From Spirochaetaceae bacterium (GTDB lineage: Bacteria > Spirochaetota > Spirochaetia > Treponematales > Treponemataceae): a DNA stretch of 10,246 bases. Below, piece after piece: positions 6,152 to 10,246 of this stretch (position 1 is the first letter of the stretch; each line of letters begins with the position of its first letter). Both the position numbers and the translations under genes were made by a program. The notes under the pieces are model-generated. The model was not told where the DNA came from. It worked only from the letters and a program-made list of their open reading frames with translations, and did not search any database. Location of the stretch: contig JAISTZ010000068.1 in assembly GCA_031272345.1 (NCBI GenBank), positions 1-10,246 of the forward strand. Reading direction: 5' to 3'.

Positions 6152-6158
6152 CTCCTTT
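6152..6158 (-). promoter_or_regulatory. Ribosome binding site deciding the start of the barrel-TPR gene
   Basis: AAAGGAG on the minus strand ends 7 nt before ATG 6144 but only 4 nt before the in-frame GTG 6147. Spacing favours the ATG. Confidence 0.75.
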
Positions 6159-6170
6159 CCCCCTCCGTCT

Positions 6171-6199
6171 AGTATATCGGCAAAAATTTTCGCCCACAG
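6171..6199 (-). promoter_or_regulatory. Promoter-like region with a near-palindrome in the spacer
   Basis: On the minus strand TATACT (6176-6171) is a good -10 box; the hexamer 17 nt upstream, CTGTGG (6199-6194), is a poor -35. A 16-bp near-palindrome, GGCAAAAATTTTCGCC on the plus strand (6179-6194, 7 of 8 base pairs symmetric), fills the spacer. A weak -35 with an inverted repeat between the boxes suggests regulation by a factor binding there. The leader would be about 20 nt and include the AAAGGAG site. Confidence 0.5.
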
Positions 6200-6249
6200 G
6201 AGTACCTATGTATAAAACTGACAAAAAAAAGAGATTATGTCAAGTGAAC

Positions 6250-6269
6250 TGTCCGCACATGTCCGCACA
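6250..6269. repeat. Perfect tandem repeat of a 10-bp unit, TGTCCGCACA
   Basis: Two exact head-to-tail copies (6250-6259 and 6260-6269) lie in the spacer between the amidohydrolase stop and the promoter-like region of the barrel-TPR gene. The 10-bp period is one helical turn, so two factors could bind on the same face. Coding constraint does not explain it. Confidence 0.7.
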
Positions 6270-6284
6270 AAAAATCGCGCCCCG

Positions 6285-7916
6285 TTATTGCTGGAAGCTG
6301 AATTCGCCCCCGGTCATGGTGAAGACCACCCCGGCCTTGTTGATGTCCTGGGGGGGAATCTGAAAGATGTCCCTGTCCAGGGCGGTGAGGTCGGCAAAAA
6401 AACCGGGCCGGAGCCGTCCCTTGATCCCCTCCTCACGGGAATAGAAGGCGCTCCCCCAGGTGTAGGCGTCCACCGCGTCAGCCGTGTCCAGGCGCTCGGC
6501 GGGGAAAAAGCCCCCGGGGGGCTCGTCCCCGGGGAGGTCCTGCCTGAGGACCGCGCACCGGATGCAGTCCAGGGGATTGAGGGACTCAACCGGGTGGTCC
6601 GTGCCGAAGGCCAGGGGGATGCCCAGGCCCTTCATGGTGGCAAAGGCGTGGCAATAGGCGGCCCGCTCCGGCCCCAGGCGCGCAACAGCCACGTGGAGGT
6701 CGTGGGTCAGGAAGACCGGCTGCACCAGGGCGATGATGTTCCGGGCGGCCATGCGCTCCAGCAAAGTCCGGGACGCCACTTCGCAGTGGACCACCCCGTG
6801 GCGCTTCGGGTTCCGCCGGGGCCCGGTGACCCCCTCGAAGGAGGTGACCGCCATGTCCACTCCCCCGTCCCCGATGGCGTGGGTGACCACCTGGTAGCCC
6901 AGGCTGTCCGCCTCCCGGACGATTCGGTTCATTTTTTGGCCGTCCATGTCCCGGTAGCCCCTGGAATCGGGCTCATCCGTGTAGGGCTCAAGGAGGTAGG
7001 CCGTGCGGGACCCCAGGGAGCCGTCGGCGAAGAGCTTGAGGGGGCCCATGGTGATGAATTGGTGTCCCAGGGACGCGCCGGTCACCCAGCCCCGGTCATA
7101 AAAGTCCCGGAGCTGCCTCCGGGTGCAGAAATTGCACTGCAAGGACACCCGCACCCTGGCCGCCCCGGAGGCGAAAATATCGTTATATATGGCGACAATC
7201 TGGGGGCCGTTGTCGCCGAACACGTCGTGGCTCCCGATGCTCGTGATGCCGAAGGCCGAGGCCCGGCCCAGGGTGTGGGTGATCTGGGCCTTCACCTGGG
7301 CGTCCGTGTAGGGCCTGATGAGGCCCCGGATGATCCGGGTTGCGCTGCCGTGGAAGACCCCCGTGGGGGCGCCCCCGGCGTCCCGCTCGATTCCGCCCCC
7401 CTCCGGGTCCGGAAAATTCCGGTCGATGCCGGCGTCCTCCAGGGCCCTGGTGTTGCAACTGACCGTGTGGCCGCAGACTCTGGAGAGAATCAGGGGCCGC
7501 TCCGCGGTGATTCTGTCCAGGTCCCGCCGGTCGGGGAAGCGCCGGACCGGGCCGTCAAATTCGTCCTGGTTCCAGCCCGTGCCCTGGACAGGGCCCTCCG
7601 CGGAAGCCCCCGGGGCGGAATCCAGCCGCCGGAGCTCCGACCGGGCCCTTTGTATGAGGTCCTCGATCGAGGTGACTCCCCGCACCTGAATCTCGTGGAG
7701 CCGGTGCCCGGCGTGGGCCGCGTGGAGGTGGGAGTCGTAGAACCCCGGAAGCACCAGGGCCCCCTGGGCGTCAATCACCCTGGCCCCAATGGGGGAGACG
7801 TCGTCCACCTCCCGGTTCGTCCCCACGACCCTGATGAGGCCGTCCTCGATGAGCAGGGCCTCGGCGAACCTGCCCCGTTCCACATACACCCTGGCGTTGC
7901 GCACACTGGTAACCAT
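6285..7916 (-). CDS. YtcJ-like metal-dependent amidohydrolase (Amidohydro_3 family)
   Basis: A 543-residue cytoplasmic enzyme of the amidohydrolase superfamily, expected to hydrolyse an amide or N-substituted formamide; the substrate is not predictable. The N-terminal composite beta-sandwich strands (VRNARVYV, ALLIEDGLIRVVG) lead to PGFYDSHLH with the HxH metal ligands H63 and H65. The family signatures follow in order: GTGWNQDEFD (112-121), CGHTVSCNTRALEDAGI (148-164), GPLKLFADGSLGSRTAY (291-307, with a Lys that could be carbamylated), THAIGDGG (H346), VVHCEV (H377) and FGTDHPVE (D440). The protein ends in the usual second sandwich half (GRLRPGFFADLTALDRD). Length is normal for the family and nothing is truncated. 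ATG 7916 is the only ATG, GTG or TTG in the frame since the preceding gene's stop. It lacks a Shine-Dalgarno sequence and has a TATACT box 7 nt upstream. It follows the cyclase gene by 48 nt. Confidence 0.92.
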   Translation of the reverse strand: MVTSVRNARVYVERGRFAEALLIEDGLIRVVGTNREVDDVSPIGARVIDAQGALVLPGFYDSHLHAAHAGHRLHEIQVRGVTSIEDLIQRARSELRRLDSAPGASAEGPVQGTGWNQDEFDGPVRRFPDRRDLDRITAERPLILSRVCGHTVSCNTRALEDAGIDRNFPDPEGGGIERDAGGAPTGVFHGSATRIIRGLIRPYTDAQVKAQITHTLGRASAFGITSIGSHDVFGDNGPQIVAIYNDIFASGAARVRVSLQCNFCTRRQLRDFYDRGWVTGASLGHQFITMGPLKLFADGSLGSRTAYLLEPYTDEPDSRGYRDMDGQKMNRIVREADSLGYQVVTHAIGDGGVDMAVTSFEGVTGPRRNPKRHGVVHCEVASRTLLERMAARNIIALVQPVFLTHDLHVAVARLGPERAAYCHAFATMKGLGIPLAFGTDHPVESLNPLDCIRCAVLRQDLPGDEPPGGFFPAERLDTADAVDAYTWGSAFYSREEGIKGRLRPGFFADLTALDRDIFQIPPQDINKAGVVFTMTGGEFSFQQ

Positions 7917-7923
7917 GGGATGC

Positions 7924-7929
7924 AGTATA
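7924..7929 (-). promoter_or_regulatory. -10 box directly in front of the amidohydrolase start
   Basis: TATACT on the minus strand ends 7 nt before ATG 7916. At 17-nt spacing the upstream hexamer is TTCCCT, a poor -35. If used, transcription would start at or beside the A of the ATG. It lies in the 48-nt gap after the cyclase gene, where I see no terminator, so read-through is equally possible. Confidence 0.45.
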
Positions 7930-7964
7930 GCGACTCCCCGCCGTTCAGGGAAGGGCCTGGCTTT

Positions 7965-9113
7965 TCATCCTGCCCCCGGAAGACGGTCCGCGCGGCCGGC
8001 CGCCTTGGCGGTCTTGTGGGCGTACATCAGCCGGTCGATCCGGTCGATGAAGGACGTCAGGGGCTCCGGGGAATCGGCGGTGTACACATCGAACCCGTAA
8101 CTGACGGAGAGCTTGTAGGGCCGCATGTTCAGGCCGTTCTGGTTGCGGATCGCCTCTTCTATCCGGGTCAGAATGCGGCGTATGTCGTATTCGGCCCTTA
8201 CGGCGATGACGAACTCGTCCCCCCCGTAGCGGAACACATAGTCCGACCGGCGGGTGGTGCTCTTGATGATCAGGGCCATGTCCCTGAGGGCGTTGTCCCC
8301 CTCCGCGTGGCCCAGGGTGTCGTTGATGCCCTTGAAGTAGTCGATGTCGAGCATGGCCAGGTAATAGGCGTGGGTCCTGGTCCTGCGGGAAAGCTTGTCC
8401 ATGAATTCGTTGAAGGCCAGCCTGTTGCCGATTCCCGTGAGGGGGTCGATCCGCAGGTCGCTCTGGACCAGGAAGAAGTAGATGTACAGCAGGCCCGCCC
8501 CCAGGCAGGACCATAAGAGTCCCCCCTTCTTGAGGATGATGTCGACGGACGTGCCCGTGATGCTCAGCAGGAAAAGGAGGAGGAGCATGAACACATGGGC
8601 CGGGCTCACCAGGGTGCGCCCCAGGAAGGCGTCCACCAGAACCAGGAAAATCGGGGCGTAGGCGAAGAAAATCCTGAACCAGTAGAGGGGGCCCCGGACA
8701 TAGAAATTATCAGGGGAAACGGAAAAGAACCAATGGAAGCGCCCGTTCAGGATGACCGCAATGACGAAGAGGCCGAGCAAAACCTCCGCGGCCCTGAGAA
8801 TCTTCCTTGCCCGGCCGTAGTCCCCCCGGATGATGTAGTCCAGGAAGACCATGAGCAGAAAGTTGGAGACGTTCTGGCAGATGAGGAAGAGGGCGTTCCC
8901 CCCGTACACCACGGCCCGGGCGGCCCCTCCCGGAAGCCCCTCCGCGGCGTTTGCCGCAAGGAAGAACACCGCCGCGAAGAAGGCGCTCCCCAGGACCCAC
9001 AGGAAGAGGCGCCGCTGGAACCGGTCGGCGTTGAATTTTCTGAAGTAGTCGACAAAAATGATCCCGATGCACAGGCAGGCTGTACCGGTGGCGTTTATGT
9101 AGTAGGCCGGCAT
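7965..9113 (-). CDS. Membrane-bound diguanylate cyclase (GGDEF), with inhibition site
   Basis: A 382-residue protein predicted to make cyclic-di-GMP from two GTP at the inner membrane. Residues 8-215 hold about six or seven hydrophobic helices forming a membrane sensor that I cannot assign to a named family. The GGDEF domain runs from DPLTGIGNRLAFNEF (223-237) to the end. LDIDYFKGINDTLGH (255-269) supplies metal- and GTP-binding residues (D256, N264). RYGGDEF (295-301) is the intact active-site loop, and RRSD (288-291), five residues before it, is the canonical RxxD product-inhibition site. The frame is open to 9515, but that extension is shadow sequence in the neighbouring cyclase. ATG 9113 has GGAGGA just upstream and begins the hydrophobic domain, overlapping the upstream gene by 19 nt, so the pair is probably translationally coupled. 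It is clearly paralogous to that neighbour. Confidence 0.92.
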   Translation of the reverse strand: MPAYYINATGTACLCIGIIFVDYFRKFNADRFQRRLFLWVLGSAFFAAVFFLAANAAEGLPGGAARAVVYGGNALFLICQNVSNFLLMVFLDYIIRGDYGRARKILRAAEVLLGLFVIAVILNGRFHWFFSVSPDNFYVRGPLYWFRIFFAYAPIFLVLVDAFLGRTLVSPAHVFMLLLLFLLSITGTSVDIILKKGGLLWSCLGAGLLYIYFFLVQSDLRIDPLTGIGNRLAFNEFMDKLSRRTRTHAYYLAMLDIDYFKGINDTLGHAEGDNALRDMALIIKSTTRRSDYVFRYGGDEFVIAVRAEYDIRRILTRIEEAIRNQNGLNMRPYKLSVSYGFDVYTADSPEPLTSFIDRIDRLMYAHKTAKAAGRADRLPGAG

Positions 9114-10246
9114 AGATCCTCCTCCGCGCCCTCTTCCACGACCCTGCGGCGTTCGATTTTGACCCGTTTCTGCTTGTACATGAGGGAATCCACGTGCCTG
9201 AGGAAATCGTCCAGGTCGAGGTCCGAGCCCGTGGTAAAACTGTCGCAGCCGTAGCTCATGTGTATTTTGTAGGGCCGGGTCCCGCCCTGGTTGAGGTCCC
9301 CCATGGCGCCCTTGATGCGGGACATCAGGGCGGCCGGATCCGTCTGGGTGACGATGATGAACTCGTCCCCCCCGTAGCGGGCCGTAAAGTCGTTCACCCC
9401 GGCGGCCGCGGCGATGATGGAGGCCATGTCGCAGAGGGCCTGGTCCCCGGTGACGTGCCCCAGGGTGTCGTTTATCTTCTTGAGCCCGTCCATGTCGAGC
9501 ATGATGAGGCTCCATGTATCTTTTTTTGTCTGCCTGTTGAGCTTTTCCAGGAACTCATTGAAGGCGAACCGGTTTCCCGCGCCGGTGAGGGCGTCCGAGC
9601 GCAGGTCTATGCTGATGATGAAGAAGTAGGCGCAGAGGAGGGCCGCGGAAAACCCGACCCAGAGGAGGGAGACCGTGTTGAAGAACAGGTCCAGGGCGCC
9701 GGGTATGCCGAGGAGGAGGGTCACCGTGAGGGTGAACCGCCGGCCCCTGAACAGGCCCCGCCGGCGGATGCTGAGGACAAGGGCCTCCAAAAGCCCCAGG
9801 ACCAGGGCCAGGCCGCTTACGGCGGCGGGGATGATGAAAAACCTGCCCTGATGGTAGAGGTTGTCCGGCCTTGAGACGGTAAAATAGAACCCCCGCCGGA
9901 AGTTCGCCCCCAGGGAAATCATATAGACGGCGATGATGACCCACACGGCAATGATGAGTTTCCTTGTCCTGGGGACGCTCCTGCCGACGGTGTAGTCAAT
10001 AAAAATCAAGACGTAATAAAACGAGGCCGCCTGGAAGACGAAATAGAGGTTGAGGGAAACCCCCAGGACGGGATAGGCCCAGGGTTCGGAGCAGCCGTTG
10101 AGGAGGAGGAAAAAGAAGCCGCAGACCATGGGGATTGCCGTAAAAATCAAGAGCAAAAAGAAGTTCTTCCGTTGGAATATGTCGGTGTCATGCTTGCGGC
10201 AGTAATTCGCAAAGACGAGAATAATGATGAACAACGGTCCCAGCAT
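9095..10246 (-). CDS. Membrane-bound diguanylate cyclase (GGDEF), lacking the inhibition-site Arg (may extend past right edge)
   Basis: At least 383 residues, with a hydrophobic N-terminal half (1-213, about six or seven helices) and a GGDEF domain. The start DALTGAGNRFAFNEF (218-232), LDMDGLKKINDTLGH (250-264) and RYGGDEF (290-296) are intact, so it should be catalytic. At the inhibition-site position the sequence is GVND (283-286) instead of RxxD, so feedback control is probably lost or altered. The C-terminal tail (RVKIERRRVVEEGAEED) is more charged than in the paralogue. Both proteins share the membrane-half pattern IIFVDYFRK/ILVFANYCRK, VSPDNFY/VSRPDNLY and the loop before GGDEF. An ATG falls exactly on the last three bases of the window, but alignment with the paralogue suggests about eight residues are missing, so the real start may lie outside. 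It ends with TAA, 19 nt inside the next gene. Confidence 0.9.
   Translation of the reverse strand: MLGPLFIIILVFANYCRKHDTDIFQRKNFFLLLIFTAIPMVCGFFFLLLNGCSEPWAYPVLGVSLNLYFVFQAASFYYVLIFIDYTVGRSVPRTRKLIIAVWVIIAVYMISLGANFRRGFYFTVSRPDNLYHQGRFFIIPAAVSGLALVLGLLEALVLSIRRRGLFRGRRFTLTVTLLLGIPGALDLFFNTVSLLWVGFSAALLCAYFFIISIDLRSDALTGAGNRFAFNEFLEKLNRQTKKDTWSLIMLDMDGLKKINDTLGHVTGDQALCDMASIIAAAAGVNDFTARYGGDEFIIVTQTDPAALMSRIKGAMGDLNQGGTRPYKIHMSYGCDSFTTGSDLDLDDFLRHVDSLMYKQKRVKIERRRVVEEGAEEDLCRPTT
9117..9122 (-). promoter_or_regulatory. Shine-Dalgarno of the downstream cyclase, inside the upstream gene
   Basis: GGAGGA on the minus strand ends 3 nt before ATG 9113 (5 nt when counted from GGAG). It lies within the last codons of the upstream cyclase. 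It selects 9113 over the longer open frame. Confidence 0.7.

Noticed and set aside
6237..8516. Very long open frame (759 codons) on the plus strand.
   Set aside because: It is antisense to the amidohydrolase and the end of a cyclase gene, both with clear family motifs. Its translation is a Gly/Pro/Val/Asp-rich string with no recognisable domain, as expected opposite high-GC genes.
9114..9515. N-terminal extension of the downstream cyclase to 9515.
   Set aside because: The extension is out of frame with the upstream cyclase, Gly/His/Arg-rich, and would place soluble junk before the membrane domain. A GGAGGA site supports ATG 9113.

Overview
The window is GC-rich by eye and every supported gene lies on the minus strand, so it reads from right to left. 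The best guess for the host is a spirochaete of the Treponema group. This rests on protein style: Treponema-like Gly-rich beta-helix lipoproteins ending in an InlB-type repeat, a short RRM protein opening IYVGNLSYG, and a beta-barrel/TPR exported protein. It is an inference; no rRNA or marker gene is present. There is no sign of a prophage, insertion sequence, CRISPR array, tRNA or rRNA.

In transcription order: two adjacent, overlapping, paralogous membrane diguanylate cyclases (9095-10246, cut by or starting at the right edge, and 7965-9113), then a YtcJ-type metal-dependent amidohydrolase (6285-7916) with its own promoter-like -10 box. A 140-bp spacer (6145-6284) follows, holding a tandem 10-bp repeat, a near-palindrome and promoter-like elements. 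Next come an exported beta-barrel plus TPR protein (5080-6144) and a surface beta-helix lipoprotein (3602-5083), joined by a GTGA stop/start overlap. A 327-bp non-coding spacer (3275-3601) precedes an RRM RNA-binding protein (2954-3274) and an M28-type aminopeptidase-like hydrolase (2033-2917). A strong promoter at 2013-2040 then leads into a three-gene run: a small lipoprotein (1408-2004), a protein with faint resemblance to YcgR/PilZ-associated proteins (612-1424), and an FAD-dependent oxidoreductase cut by the left edge (1-604).

Two themes recur. One is cyclic-di-GMP: two cyclases differ at the feedback-inhibition site, and a possible PilZ-like protein lies several genes away. The other is the cell envelope: an outer-membrane-type barrel with TPRs, a large repeat-rich lipoprotein and a small lipoprotein. 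Most of the window is ordinary chromosomal content. The observations worth a second look are two promoters sitting so close to their start codons that the mRNAs should be leaderless, homopolymer tracts placed where slippage could switch expression, and the unusual architecture of the 6145-6284 control region.
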